From Heliocidaris erythrogramma (Eukaryota > Echinodermata > Echinoidea > Camarodonta > Echinometridae), in NCBI GenBank assembly GCA_025617745.1, contig CM046858.1, forward strand, positions 35,775,228 through 35,839,227: DNA of 64,000 bases. Direction: 5' to 3'. The stretch's first letter is position 1; each line of letters begins with the position of its first letter. Shown in pieces: positions 43,340-55,007 of the stretch. The position numbers and the translations under genes were made by a program. The notes below the pieces were generated by a model. It saw only the letters and a program-made list of their open reading frames with translations. It did no database searches and was not told the DNA's origin.

Positions 43340-44835
43340 CATAAGGCCAAATTAAAAAAGAAATTACTATATGAATTTGTCCACTTCATTTTCCAAACTT
43401 TTTCAAACTTGAAAAGGCTAACAAATATGGAAAATGGACGATTTACATTGATTGCTTGTCTGTAACTATTTAATAACCTGTTCAGACCACAGGAAAGTTA
43501 TACAGGACTCGTATAAAGAAAGTAAGAAACGTTGTATGAAGAATCATGATTAATTAGTGAAAGGGGTGTCGAGACTACAACATCGTATAAAGAAACTGGT
43601 TTGGGGAAAGTCAGCTGACACCGTATGTTTTGCATCAGGTTACATCAAGGACAGTAATGGAGCATACAATATTACAGCTGACTGGTCACAACAGTGTGCG
43701 GCCAACACTCTAAGCATTGTCCATTTATACGACTCTCGTACGATACTAGATGTTCAGACTACAAGGGATGCTTTATTATTATTATTATTTATCAAGTTTT
43801 CGAGGTAGGCCTAGATCTAACAACGTTAAGTTAGTCTAAACAGGGGTAAGCAGTAACAATTTAAGAAAATCACATTTTTTAAAGCGAAGATCGAGGAGCA
43901 TTGTCGAAAAATATTCTGAAAAGAAATAAGCCCATGTCAAGTTTATAAGAATAAGAATTTATTAAAAAAAAAATTCAAAGTCTAACTCTAAGACAAGAGT
44001 CTGAGGCGTTCAAATGAATGTTAATCATTGTTAACTTAGTTACTAGTTAATAGAGTGTAACAATTAATGCATGATGTAGATCAAAGTTACTGAAAAGAAG
44101 ATGATCAAGAATGGGGGTTGGGGCCGCTTTAGTGTAACAACAAACGGGAACGTTACAAAAAGGAAATGTCAAAAACTGTCGTGATCTATAGAGACTAAGT
44201 GATGATCTAAATGGCATCGGCATATCGGTTGGTCATATTTTTCAGTTGTCAAACACTAAGTGGTGAATAAATCATCATGTTTGCCTGTCTAAACTGAGAT
44301 CTACATGTAACTAGTTACGTTATCTAACTTTCTAACATCCTAACAAAACAACAGTAACCTAGGGAAGATACTGAACACAGGCACTACGCCTCTATATTCA
44401 GTTCCAAGTTCTTTTTCCTTTTCAAGATGGCTGGATCGTTTCCTGGTGCAGGCGAATCATAATCGTACAATGGGCTCATTTTTCCAGCACCTATCCAAAG
44501 CTACTTCAAAACAGTGCACACTTGGGGCAGTAACACTCATAGGCCCTTGCCTAGGTGGGACTGTGTCCAACATTCACTGTTGCAGCAGTCAAAAGCAGAC
44601 AACAAAATTGCTCTAAACAAGATTTAATTTTCTTAAATTTGCTAGATTACCTGATTCAGGGACTCTTCAACTCTTACTTTGCCACAAATGTAGGGATTCA
44701 GACTTGAAAGTGAAATTTTAAATAATTATTTTCCTCTCCCGTATGAATGATCTAGCCTGGAAAAGGGCCTGCTGATACACACAAAAGCTATTGTAGCCTA
44801 TTCACCCGTAAAAGCTAGTCTGGAGTACACGGTTA
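43340..44835. other. Intergenic, nothing recognised
   Basis: No coding pattern with domain character and no repeat ends found. Confidence 0.4.
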
Positions 44836-44838
44836 TCT

Positions 44839-45540
44839 TCAGATAAGCTTGTACATGTATAAGTGGGGCAGTACTAATGGTGTCGTTGTGAAGATTATTC
44901 CATGGTTTATGTATTCGTACACAGAAAGAATTTTTGTAGGCCTAGGCCTATCTCTAGGTTTTGGTCCTAGGAATAAACAATTTTTTACTATGTCCTCTTG
45001 TCTGATCTCTGGATTGTAATTCAAGATTTCGTGTTACTGTTAAATCAGAATCATATTTATTAAAAATGTTGTACGTTTCAATCATATCGCCTCGAGCCCT
45101 CCTGTAAGCTAAGCCTAAGGTAGGGATGTTCAACTTCCTCAATCTTTGTGCATAAGGCAGCACCTTAACTTAAGCCCTTTAACTCTGGGACTAATCTAGT
45201 TGGCATTTTCCAAAGTCAAACCATATGTTTCTTAAGGTGGGGGCTCCACACAGCATGAGCGTAGGCCTAGCCTACTCTAGACTAATAAGCGATTTGTCAT
45301 GTTTGTACAAGAGTGGAAAATTATCCTTATCTAAATAAACAAAGGTTTGTCTGATTAAATTCATTAGTCTGTTTGCCTTATTGATCTTTGTATGTAAATG
45401 TTCTTCAAAATTTAGCTTATCATTAATCACCACTCCCAAATCTGAGTCAAAGATTTTTTTCTACAATCAATCATGTCTAAATTAGGCCCTACAAAATTCT
45501 AACGTCATCTCTTACCATGTCCAAGTCCAAGACCAAGTTA
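44839..45540 (-). mobile_element. Decayed non-LTR retrotransposon reverse transcriptase 3' end (CR1/L2/Rex-like)
   Basis: The minus strand encodes FDSDLGVVINDKLNFEEHLH, NRLMNLIRQTFVYLDKDNF and, after frame breaks, LPYAQRLRKLNIPTLGLAYR then RRARGDMIETYNIFNKYD. These are the thumb and C-terminal motifs of CR1-type LINEs (D-L-G-V-x-I-D-x-x-L-x-F; Y-R-R-x-R-G-D-M-I). Several stops are present. Only the 3' part of ORF2 remains. Confidence 0.8.
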
Positions 45541-45904
45541 AAACTCCTAACTTGTTATCAAAACAGTGCACAGCATGCATGACAGCAACAGGCCTGACCA
45601 ATCAGCTTTTAAAAGCCTTGACTGGACTCCTCAAAGTTCTGCTACCTGCTTGTGCAAATTTGTAGAGTTCATGTCGAGAGCCGCCGCCCGGCCCGGGATA
45701 CTCGTGTCGGACGGGCATGCAGGGTCGGTGGTGGTCCGCAGCTGCAGCCTAGCCTAGTCTGGCCATGCAGAGAGAAATGATTTGCCGAATACACCTGTCG
45801 CTCACATATTGCATGCACAGAGCAGCATACAGTGCGTCGTGCATCGTCGATACGTAACTTAGTTACGCATTTAAACTCGAGAGGGCGCACTAGTTTACAG
45901 GCAT

Positions 45905-45936
45905 CCCAGTGCCGTATATCTATATCCGGCACTGGA
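45905..45936. repeat. Short palindrome, unit 1
   Basis: CCAGTGCCGTATATCTATATCCGGCACTGG is a near-perfect inverted repeat (two halves of about 14 bp). The same palindrome lies in unit 2 at about 53462. Confidence 0.6.
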
Positions 45937-46703
45937 GGCATCCTGATTCAGGGGGGCACCATCGGTGAGGATGGGCATTCTATTTCAGCATACGATATAA
46001 AAGATTTTCCAAATGTAAATTAGTTTGTATTCAGTGGCGGATTTAGCAGGGGAGGAGGGAATCCTGGCCCGTGCTCCCCTTTTGAAAGAAATGTATACAT
46101 TGTGCGCCCCTTTTAGAATTGATAACCTTTTGTTTTTTACTTGTCAGAGGTTCGAGGAGGAAAACTGGACCCCATAAAATTGGACACCCCCACTGAGCTA
46201 CTTTTAATATAGGTTTTGGGTTTTCCCGGCCAATTTCGCACGTTTGTCAGTGTGTTTGATAGAAAGTTCATTCAATTTAGCAAAAATCCTTGTTACGGCG
46301 CATTCTGTCTTTCGAAATTGGAACTTGTACATTCAATTTAACATTTCGAACAATGAAATCTGCACATGTGCCTTTCGAATTCATAAAAGGGGTCTTCAAA
46401 TTGACACGTGCTCTATATTCAGTCAAATTCGCCAACACCGGTCGAAGGGGTTATTTCAGTCATTCAATTTCGTGGATGGGCATCCAAATTCCCAACATTT
46501 TCAGTCAAATTACCTCATAGTTTTTATTTCCATTTTAAAAGTGAGAACATATGTATTTAAATGTGATTTTTGTTTCGGCCACACACTGTTAAGCAGTAAA
46601 TAACTCGAATTTGTTGTTCTGTAACGCCCCTCTTCTTTCATACATGCCATAAGGCATATATATACCAGTACGACAGAGCCCCTTCATCTTCTTCGGTACG
46701 GTC

Positions 46704-47450
46704 ATGGCAGCCCAAGTTAGATAAAGGCGCATATCTCAACAAGATAGAGAAAGACTTATAGAAGCATTTGAGGGACATAACCTTGACTATACCTATAGAA
46801 CTGGCCGACACGCTCGGAATAAAGCGCTCAACGGCCAGATCAATTGTGGCCACATATCTGCGGATCGGGAGACGCAACAAGCTGCCAAGGGGAGGCGAGC
46901 GAAACGTAAAGATGGATGACGAAATGAGAGCTCGTCTCCAAGCCACTGTAAGCAGTAACCCCTTAGTCACCCTTGAGCAACTGAAGATAGATCTACGGGC
47001 AGCTCTTCCGCAGAAGCCCCCGGTATCCGTCTCTACTATTGCTAGAGCACTTGACGGAATGCTCATCACGAGCTCGGCCGAGGATGTCCCAGATGCTAGA
47101 AATTCACCGAGAATCCTAGATAGACACGCGCATGGAGTACGCACAGTGGTTTATGGCCGAGGGTGTCGTTGCACACTGTGTCTACATTGATGAGACCGGC
47201 TACAACTTCTGGACCAGATGCTCTTTTGGAAGAGCCCCACGCGGGGTCCCTGCACGTCGGGTCGTACATGGCCAACGCGGTCGGCAGTGCAATGTCACTT
47301 TTGCAGTTTCAAGTGAGATTGGGCTCGTCCACCACACTATTGCAGTGGAAACGGTGACGAGGGAAACTTTCGAGGCTTTCCTGGCTACCACCGCTCATGA
47401 ATGCGAGAATGTCTTCCCCCTGATGAGGACGTGTACCTGATTTTAGACAA

Positions 47451-47451
<1 letters not shown>
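46704..47451 (+). pseudogene. Tc1/mariner (IS630-like) transposase, broken and truncated, copy 1
   Basis: ATG at 46704 (MAAQVR) is followed by TAA, then the frame reads RISQQDRERLIEAFEGHN, an HTH start. After a frameshift near 46780 it continues IPIELADTLGIKRSTARSIV, then GGERNVKMDDEMRARLQATV. After another shift (about 47125) comes CVYIDETGYNFWTRCSFGRA with RVVHGQRGRQCNVTFAVS: the first catalytic Asp is in IDETG. A third shift gives DEDVYLILDN, the second Asp. There the gene stops at a run of 37 G, so the third acidic residue and the C-terminus are missing. It cannot encode active transposase. Confidence 0.85.

Positions 47452-47488
<37 letters not shown>
47452..47488 (+). repeat. G37 homopolymer at the transposase break
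   Basis: An uninterrupted run of G directly after LILDN. Unit 2 has 23 G at the same place (55008-55030). Confidence 0.9.
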
Positions 47489-48190
47489 CGCATAAACGCA
47501 AAATAGAGAAAGAAAAGGGGGAGAATACAAGAAATTTTATGGTCTTTGAGCGTTATTTGCGCCCCAGTCAAGGACAAAATGCGTAAGAAATGGTGTTTTA
47601 TAGGGTTTGAAATGCGAATTTTTTCTAAAGCTCGGTCGTTTCGCTCCCTCGCATAATTGTGGTCAAGATCTATTTCGCGACCCCCATGGCGCTTTTGTAG
47701 TGTTAACCATTAATTGAATCTAGTTGTTTTGCCCCCCCCTCCCTCCCCGCATAAGGCAGGAGCTCGTTAAATTTTGCGCCCCCGATGGGATATAAGTGCA
47801 TGAAAAGCACTTTCAAAGTATAGAACAGAAAGAAATTATAAATTTGCCTTGCAATTGCCTTCCTCAAATATATTTCTTGAGGGTTTTCATTCATTTTGCG
47901 TCCCCAAAATAGGAATGTTCAAAATTAAAAAAAAAATATTTTGCTAGGTCGCTGTATTCCCTTGGAATATTTTTCTTTGTAAGGGTAAAATGTTGCTCCC
48001 TCGCTTATACATTAACTCATCAAATTTGGGCTAACACCCCCGGGTTATGTATGTGCATCAAAACACATTTTCATGTGGTGCCATCATTTCTAAATTAAAG
48101 ACATTCATTAATCTGAGTTTGGACTCTTCTGACATAATGTATATTAGAACACCGCGTAGAAGCACCCGCTAAGCTAACACATAGCCTAAC

Positions 48191-48500
48191 CAGTGGCGGA
48201 TTTAAGGGAGGGGCAATCCCGGCCCGTGCCCCCCCCCCCCCCCTTTGAAAGAAAAGTATGTATTGTGCCCCCCCCCCCCCCCTTTTAGAACGAAAAAAAA
48301 CATTTTTGTTTTGTTTTTGTTTTTGTTTTTGTTTTTGCTTGTCAGAGAATTATGGAGGGAAACTGAACCCTACTGAGCGACTTTTGGAGAGCTGGCGAGA
48401 GCAAAAGAATACGGGTCTCCCTCCAAGCAGTTTCCAAAAGTTGACAATCCTGCATTTGTGTGCCCCCTCCCCTTATACAAAATCCTGGATCCGCCCATGT
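48191..48500. repeat. MITE with GGCGGAT ends, unit 1
   Basis: AGTGGCGGATTTAAGGGAGG at the left and AATCCTGGATCCGCC at the right are inverted. C-runs and a GTTTTT microsatellite lie inside. A partial relative is at 46033; the copy in unit 2 is at about 55731-56023. Confidence 0.65.
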
Positions 48501-48989
48501 CTGTAACATTGTTACTGTACGCATTTCATGTGTCAACGGAACAGGAATGAAAGTCTTGCATTTGCTGACCGAATGTTGTTAGATGTCTGTCGAGAATTAA
48601 AGGGGAAATTGAAATAGATTTCGTATTCTGAAAAGTTATCCTATATATATTACATCTCCATACAACTGCCATATGCATATATTGAATTCACCACACTCTG
48701 TGAACTAGCTTTCGGATTTTTAATCGTCATCTTACTATGACAAAATAGTTCTCCTTCTGGGTCTGGAAAACCCTGTCCAGACTCCTGTCCTCAAGTTGCT
48801 TATTGTGATGGCGAGCATGCTGGAAGGCAGTTAGAAAACACAAACAAAACAAAACATAACAAATAACAAAACAATTCCCAAACAAAACAAAAGATAAAAT
48901 AACAGATTAACATCTGAGAATCTTGGGTGTATGTCTATCAGGAAAACAATGATCTTTAAACTTAGCGAGAATGGCGTGTAGGACCAAAG

Positions 48990-49215
48990 TTAGTACGCAA
49001 GACGGGGAGGGGGGTGTCACACCCCACTCAAAATTTCTGTCGGCAAAAAATAGGGGGAGGGGAAAAAGGAAGATGGAAGAGGAAAGGGAGGAGAAATGGG
49101 AAAGGAGAAGAAAAAAGAAAAGAAAAAAGAAACGGGAAAGGAAAGGAAAACAAAACCAGAAAGAAAAGAAGTAAAGGAAAAGGGAAGGAAAGAAAAAGAA
49201 GAATAAAACTGGCCA
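48990..49215 (+). repeat. Purine-rich low-complexity tract, unit 1
   Basis: GGAGAAATGGGAAAGGAGAA-type sequence about 150 bp long. Apparent Lys/Glu or Phe/Leu reading frames here are compositional, not genes. The unit 2 counterpart is at 56520-56735. Confidence 0.8.
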
Positions 49216-49417
49216 TTTATTGCTTGCTCGCTTCGCTCGCTCGCAAGAAAATTTAATATTCGGGCAAAAGTCGTCAGCCCCCTCTTTGCGAAAATGGACG
49301 TGTATGATCAAGATCTCTACATCTGTGATTTTTCTGTTATTATTTATACGGGGGGGATTAGGCATTATTGTCTGCAGATTTGGGTGTCACATCCCCCCAT
49401 CTAAACAAAATGTTCTA

Positions 49418-49925
49418 GCGACGCCCCTGGAAATTCTCCTGGATAAGGGACGGGAGGAGTTCGTGAATGGGAAAAAGGCAGAGAGCAACTGGAACCTGTG
49501 GTGATGCACCAAACGCTTTCGCCTTTCTGATTACACCAACACCAGGCCATGCCAGTGCTTGAATCACGTCCCCAAGCCTCTTGCCCTCACTACGAAGGAC
49601 AGCTTGGCAAGGAACATGAGACGGATGAAAGTGGGGTATGGGTCAGGAATATGCAACTTCACTCCAGACATGCTAGATGGGGTCAACTGGATATGCAAAC
49701 CATCTAATTAGGGCCTACTTCTGTCAAGAGGACGTGGTGTCATCATCTTGAATGATCTCTCTGATTGATATTAGACTACCCTTCTTTTGTTGAGACGGCT
49801 ACGGTTCAACTGATATGCTTTGTTATGTTTGTGTGATTTAGATGGTCCAAGTAACTTTAAGACGTGAAATCCTATCGGCTCAACGGGGTGCTACTTTAAG
49901 TTTGGAGACATTCTGGTGCTTAAGG
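49418..49925 (+). pseudogene. TTLL2: TTLL2-like pseudogene, copy 1
   Basis: Translation gives LEILLDKGREEFVNGKK with SNWNLW, a TGA where the gene has Trp, then TKRFRLSDYTN, LNHVPKPLALTTKDSLARNM and RRMKVGYGSGICNFTPD. These match residues 33-111 of the local TTLL2 in order. About 30 codons are then missing before WICKPS, a stop, and LLSRGRGVIILNDLSD (matching 143-165). Weak similarity continues to about 49925. It is on the opposite strand to TTLL2. By eye the nucleotide match is roughly three quarters, so it is old. Because TTLL2 lacks coding introns, retroposition and DNA copying cannot be told apart. Confidence 0.85.
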
Positions 49926-50691
49926 AATATGAATGATTTGCCTATTTACCATATTTTAAAGTGGCATTAAACTGGCAGACCTTGTACAGCGCCATCTTAC
50001 AGTGTTTGCTAAATTAACATTATAACTTGAAAATTAATTACATAATAGGCAAATTTTATATTTCAAGCTATAATTTTTGACTTGGCATTGTGGAAAATTG
50101 TGTGCAGGTACATTCTAAGCTTTTACAAACGAGAATGGGGCATGATGGGAAAATGAGAGGCACAGACACTTATCAAATACTGTTGAAAGATGGCGCTATT
50201 TAGGAGCTCCAGTTTTCTGTCACTTTAACTATTCTGAAACAGAGTTTGTGGATCTCAGTTTACTCCTCTATATAAATTACGGCTCCCTTATGCTAACAGA
50301 AAAAAAATAATCTTCCAGCAACCATTCTACGCGATAAAACCATTTAGGCTAGTTAAATTCAGAATTAAATAATACCAATACAAAATTAATGAACCGCTGC
50401 ATCGTTTGCTTGATTGTTAGAAATGATGATCATGGCTTAATTATTTGAAATTATTTCGACAGAATATTATTGTAAGTTTGTACGCTTAAAGGCTCGCCTA
50501 TCGATCCCAATTTTCTGTAATCACGTAATAGAATGCATTACTATTAAAAGTAGCGAGATACTCTTCAACAATTACGAGAAATAATTGAAGAAGATGTAGC
50601 ATGATGACGGAATGATCCATTTATTATTCATGAAAGGCAACCAGCAAAATGTTTTGAATTATTTTCTAATGACTGGACTTTGTGTTGTGAG

Positions 50692-50731
50692 TTTTTTTTT
50701 TTTTTTTTTTTTTTTTTTGGGGGGGGGGGGG
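50692..50731 (+). repeat. T27 G13 tract, unit 1
   Basis: Twenty-seven T followed by thirteen G. Unit 2 has T28 G20 at 58215-58262. Confidence 0.9.
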
Positions 50732-51494
50732 CTATGTATGTACGTCATGAAATTTGCGTCTGACTTTCTTTCTACTGCTTTTAGTCTTTCCGATCACGAT
50801 ATGCACCTTTGATCTAGTCAATATGACAATGGATTGAGATCAATCGCTTTCATTGTAGGCCCTAAATCAACAAGTCAGTAATAATTCTCCTATTCAAGTT
50901 CCTTATTAATTTTTGACATTCTCCTTTTCTAGTTCCCAATTACTTTTTTGACATTCTCCTTTTCAAGTTCCCAATTAATTTTTGACTTCAGGACAGCCGT
51001 TTTGAAAGCTGCCAGAGTATGTTTGAAATAAATTACTTAGATTTATTTGCATTTCTCCATGATATATGATGCATTATGAAGGATACCATTTGGCTCTTCA
51101 TGAGCTTAAGAACTCTTTGAATGACAAATCGGGGTGACAAATTTAGATATCGAATTAATTTGTCTTTCGAGTATGCAGAATGGTTATTTTCTGCCTAGTG
51201 TGATACTTTACTTATCATTCAATCATTATAATGATACAAAGTGTAAGAAGGGGAAGCATTTCAATTTGTAAACCTTGAAATTTCAAATCGTCACCGACAT
51301 TATCCCCTTTCTTTACGATGTCCACTCCGCGAATTACATCTTCCTTCGCGACGACATGAGGAGTAGTCGACGACCACGAAGACAGTGTCCTTATATACGA
51401 AAACTCTGGAATCGACAACGTAATTAACTCATTTTCACTCGCAGAAAGAGCAAAATTGAAGAACTAGCAAATTAGATGGCAAAAAAGGAGAAGT

Positions 51495-51690
51495 AGTTGT
51501 AGTAGTAGTAGTAGGGGTAGCAGTAGTAGTAGTGGTAGCAGTAGTAGTAGTGATAGTAGTAGTAGTAGTAGTAGTACTACTACTACTACTACTACTACTA
51601 TACTATACTACTACTACTAATAGTAGTCAGTGGTGGTGTTGGTAGCAGTAATAGTGGTAGTATAGTAGTGGTAGTATACTAGAAGTGTGT
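51495..51690. repeat. (GTA)n/(CTA)n microsatellite, self-complementary, unit 1
   Basis: GTAGTAGTA repeats switch to CTACTACTA within 51550-51620, so the two halves can pair as a hairpin or cruciform. Confidence 0.9.
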
Positions 51691-51842
51691 CCTTCAACTA
51701 TGTATGTACCACATGAATGTATATTTTGTCATATTTTTGTTAAAAATACATGTACATTATTTTGTTAATTTATTACTTTGTACTCTTATATTGAAAAGTT
51801 GGAAATAAATGTCTTTGAATTGAATTAAAATGAATTGAAATT

Positions 51843-51970
51843 ATAGTAGTAGTAGTAGTAATAGTAGTAACAGCAGCGGCAGTAGTATATGTAGTACGAG
51901 GAGGAGGAGGAGTAGGAGGAGGTGGAGGAGAAGAAGAAGAAATAGAAGAAGAAGGAGAAGAAAAGGAAGA
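51843..51970 (+). repeat. AGT/GAG/GAA trinucleotide tract, unit 1
   Basis: TAGTAGTAG passes into GAGGAGGAG and GAAGAAGAA. It is the source of spurious low-complexity reading frames. Confidence 0.85.
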
Positions 51971-52857
51971 GGAAATAACAATCAAGAAGAAAATGCCGAG
52001 GAAGAATTAACAAAATAAAGAAGAAGAACGAATATAACAAATATTCATGAATCAAGGAGGGAAAATTGACAATGAGAAGAAATTCAGTATAGGCAGAATC
52101 GATAGAAATGCAAAAATGTGACGACGGAAGAACAAAATTGAGAATGGAGAAGAAAGTTGAGAAGAATGGTACTGGATATTCTAGTAGTACTCTTCATGAT
52201 AATTGTACCTACTGGTAGATATTCAAATTTTGTTTTTAGACAGATTAACAATAGAATGAACAGAAAAAATGATGAATAAAAAATACGAAAACGAATGAAG
52301 TACGCCTACATTTAATAATACGGTATGTTTACTAACTATAGACAGAAGTGTGAGAAGACAACCATTGAATGTTTTTCTTTTTAGGTTCCGACCGTCATTC
52401 GTAACATATTATGCTACTTGAAATTTCACCGCATTATGTTGAAAGTTTCAGTCTTATTTGAAATAGAAGCAACAATGAAAAGTAAATAATCATATTACCT
52501 CGTCTATGTGAAAAGTTCCTCATAAGAATGATTAGAATGCCTTTATGCCTAACATCGCATATATACAGTACACATTGTGATAATATTAGAATTTTCCTGA
52601 TGGGCACACTGAAAAATACGTGTTCCTTGATGTAATAGATGTATTAAGATTCACAGACTCCAAGAGTGTAGGGGTAATGCTATAGAGAGGCATCGCTCAC
52701 ATTAAAGAAGTCAGATTCGGAACTGTGTTCACAAATGTCTTTTGGAATAAAAAGTAATATATTGAATTTATACTTTCTGCCATTGCCCATGAAACTTCAA
52801 CGCCAATGTCTAATCATGATTATGTAGATTCTCAGGGGTAGTAGAGGTATTTCATCA

Positions 52858-53262
52858 GTGCTGATCACCCCATCCTTGGCCAAGCGGTTCCTACTTGGAA
52901 CACGGTCTGTTAGGAGTCTTCTGATGCTTTCATATCAGGTCATACCTCTACCGCACTGCTCAGGTGTGTTTCTTAGCACAGGGGCTAGCAACCCTTGTAC
53001 TAATAATCATTTTGCTAGAAAACCTCAAAAAAAGCCTCGAACGGACGGATTAAAGGGAAATCGACAATTGCCTGTCCATCGACTACGGAATACGGAATTG
53101 AAAATTATGGAAATCAATCTTGACAACCTTTGCAAGGCGAAGCAGCCTTCTGTTGTAATAATCGTCGAGACATTCCTCGACCCATCTTTACCAGATGGGG
53201 ATGATTCCATGGCTATACCAGGGTACTGTCTCTGTTGTCGTAAAGACAGACTTGGTACTACA
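52858..53262 (+). mobile_element. Non-LTR retrotransposon 5' fragment, cut by the duplication junction
   Basis: It encodes the leader then NLCKAKQPSVVIIVETFLDP, the start of an APE-type endonuclease. Relative to unit 2 it lacks about 33 nt (the INARGLVLT part). It ends at the junction 53262/53263. Confidence 0.85.
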
Positions 53263-54260
53263 TGTCGGACGGGCATGCAGGGTCGGTGGTGGTCCGCAGC
53301 TGCAGCCTAGCTAGTCTGGCCATGCAGAGAGAAATGATTTGCCGAATACACCTGTCGCTCACATATTGCATGCACAGAGCAGCATACAGTGCGTCGTGCA
53401 TCGTCGATACGTAACTTAGTTACGCATTTAAACTCGAGAGGGCGCACTAGTTTACAGGCATCCCAGTGCCGTATATCTATATCCGGCACTGGAGGCATCC
53501 TGATTCAGGGGGGCACCATCGGTGAGGATGGGCATTCTATTTCAGCATACGATATAAAAGATTTTCCAAATGTAAATTAGTTTGTATTCAGTGGCGGATT
53601 TAGCAGGGGAGGAGGGAATCCTGGCCCGTGCTCCCCTTTTGAAAGAAATGTATACATTGTGCGCCCCTTTTAGAATTGATAACCTTTTGTTTTTTACTTG
53701 TCAGAGGTTCGAGGAGGAAAACTGGACCCCATAAAATTGGACACCCCCACTGAGCTACTTTTAATATAGGTTTTGGGTTTTCCCGGCCAATTTCGCACGT
53801 TTGTCAGTGTGTTTGATAGAAAGTTCATTCAATTTAGCAAAAATCCTTGTTACGGCGCATTCTGTCTTTCGAAATTGAAACTTGTACATTCAATTTAACA
53901 TTTCGAACAATGAAATCTGCACATGTGCCTTTCGAATTCATAAAAGGGGTCTTCAAATTGACACGTGCTCTATATTCAGTCAAATTCGCCAACACCGGTC
54001 GAAGGGGTTATTTCAGTCATTCAATTTCGTGGATGGGCATCCAAATTCCCAACATTTTCAGTCAAATTACCTCATAGTTTTTATTTCCATTTTAAAAGTG
54101 AGAACATATGTATTTAAATGTGATTTTTGTTTCGGCCACACACTGTTAAGCAGTAAATAACTCGAATTTGTTGTTCTGTAACGCCCCTCTTCTTTCATAC
54201 ATGACATAAGGCATATATATACCAGTACGACAGAGCCCCTTCATCTTCTTCGGTACGGTC

Positions 54261-55007
54261 ATGGCAGCCCAAGTTAGATAAAGGCGCATATCTCAACAAG
54301 ATAGAGAAAGACTTATAGAAGCATTTGAGGGACATAACCTTGACTATACCTATAGAACTGGCCGACACGCTCGGAATAAAGCGCTCAACGGCCAGATCAA
54401 TTGTGGCCACATATCTGCGGATCGGGAGACGCAACAAGCTGCCAAGGGGAGGCGAGCGAAACGTAAAGATGGATGACGAAATGAGAGCTCGTCTCCAAGC
54501 CACTGTAAGCAGTAACCCCTTAGTCACCCTTGAGCAACTGAAGATAGATCTACGGGCAGCTCTTCCGCAGAAGCCCCCGGTATCCGTCTCTACTATTGCT
54601 AGAGCACTTGACGGAATGCTCATCACGAGCTCGGCCGAGGATGTCCCAGATGCTAGAAATTCACCGAGAATCCTAGATAGACACGCGCATGGAGTACGCA
54701 CAGTGGTTTATGGCCGAGGGTGTCGTTGCACACTGTGTCTACATTGATGAGACGGCTACAACTTCTGGACCAGATGCTCTTTTGGAAGAGCCCCACGCGG
54801 GGTCCCTTCACGTCGGGTCGTACATGGCCAACGCGGTCGGCAGTGCAATGTCACTTTTGCAGTTTCAAGTGAGATTGGGCTCGTCCACCACACTATTGCA
54901 GTGGAAACGGTGACGAGGGAAACTTTCGAGGCTTTCCTGGCTACCACCGCTCATGAATGCGAGAATGTCTTCCCCCTGATGAGGACGTGTACCTGATTTT
55001 AGACAAC
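54261..55007 (+). pseudogene. Tc1/mariner transposase remnant, copy 2
   Basis: It has the same breaks as copy 1, so they predate the duplication. One extra base is lost within the IDETGYN segment (GACGGCTAC instead of GACCGGCTAC), adding a frameshift private to this copy. It ends at 23 G (55008-55030). Confidence 0.85.

Larger units (their letters stand above)
45705..53262. repeat. Tandem duplication, unit 1 (7558 bp)
   Basis: It begins TGTCGGACGGGCATGCAGGG and ends CAGACTTGGTACTACA, where unit 2 starts again with TGTCGGACGG. The order of parts is the same as in unit 2. Differences seen are homopolymer lengths, short indels and scattered substitutions. Confidence 0.95.

Noticed and set aside
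43557-43808. 83-codon frame MKGVSRLQHRIKK...
   Set aside because: No recognisable domain or splice context; typical length for chance frames.
46244-46603. 119-codon frame MSVCLIESSF... (and copy at 53847-54160)
   Set aside because: Overlapping frames of similar length in AT-rich DNA, no known motif; conserved between units only because the units are duplicates.
46638-47144. 168-codon reading frame on the minus strand (and its copy at 54195-54701)
   Set aside because: It is antisense to the transposase remnant, which has recognisable motifs; this frame has none.
49014-49256. Lys/Glu-rich reading frame (and the Phe/Leu-rich complement; copies near 56500)
   Set aside because: Purine-rich low-complexity DNA; no domain and no splice or start context.
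51773-52055. Ser/Pro/Tyr/Phe-rich minus-strand frames (and copies at 59296-59578)
   Set aside because: Direct translation of trinucleotide microsatellites.
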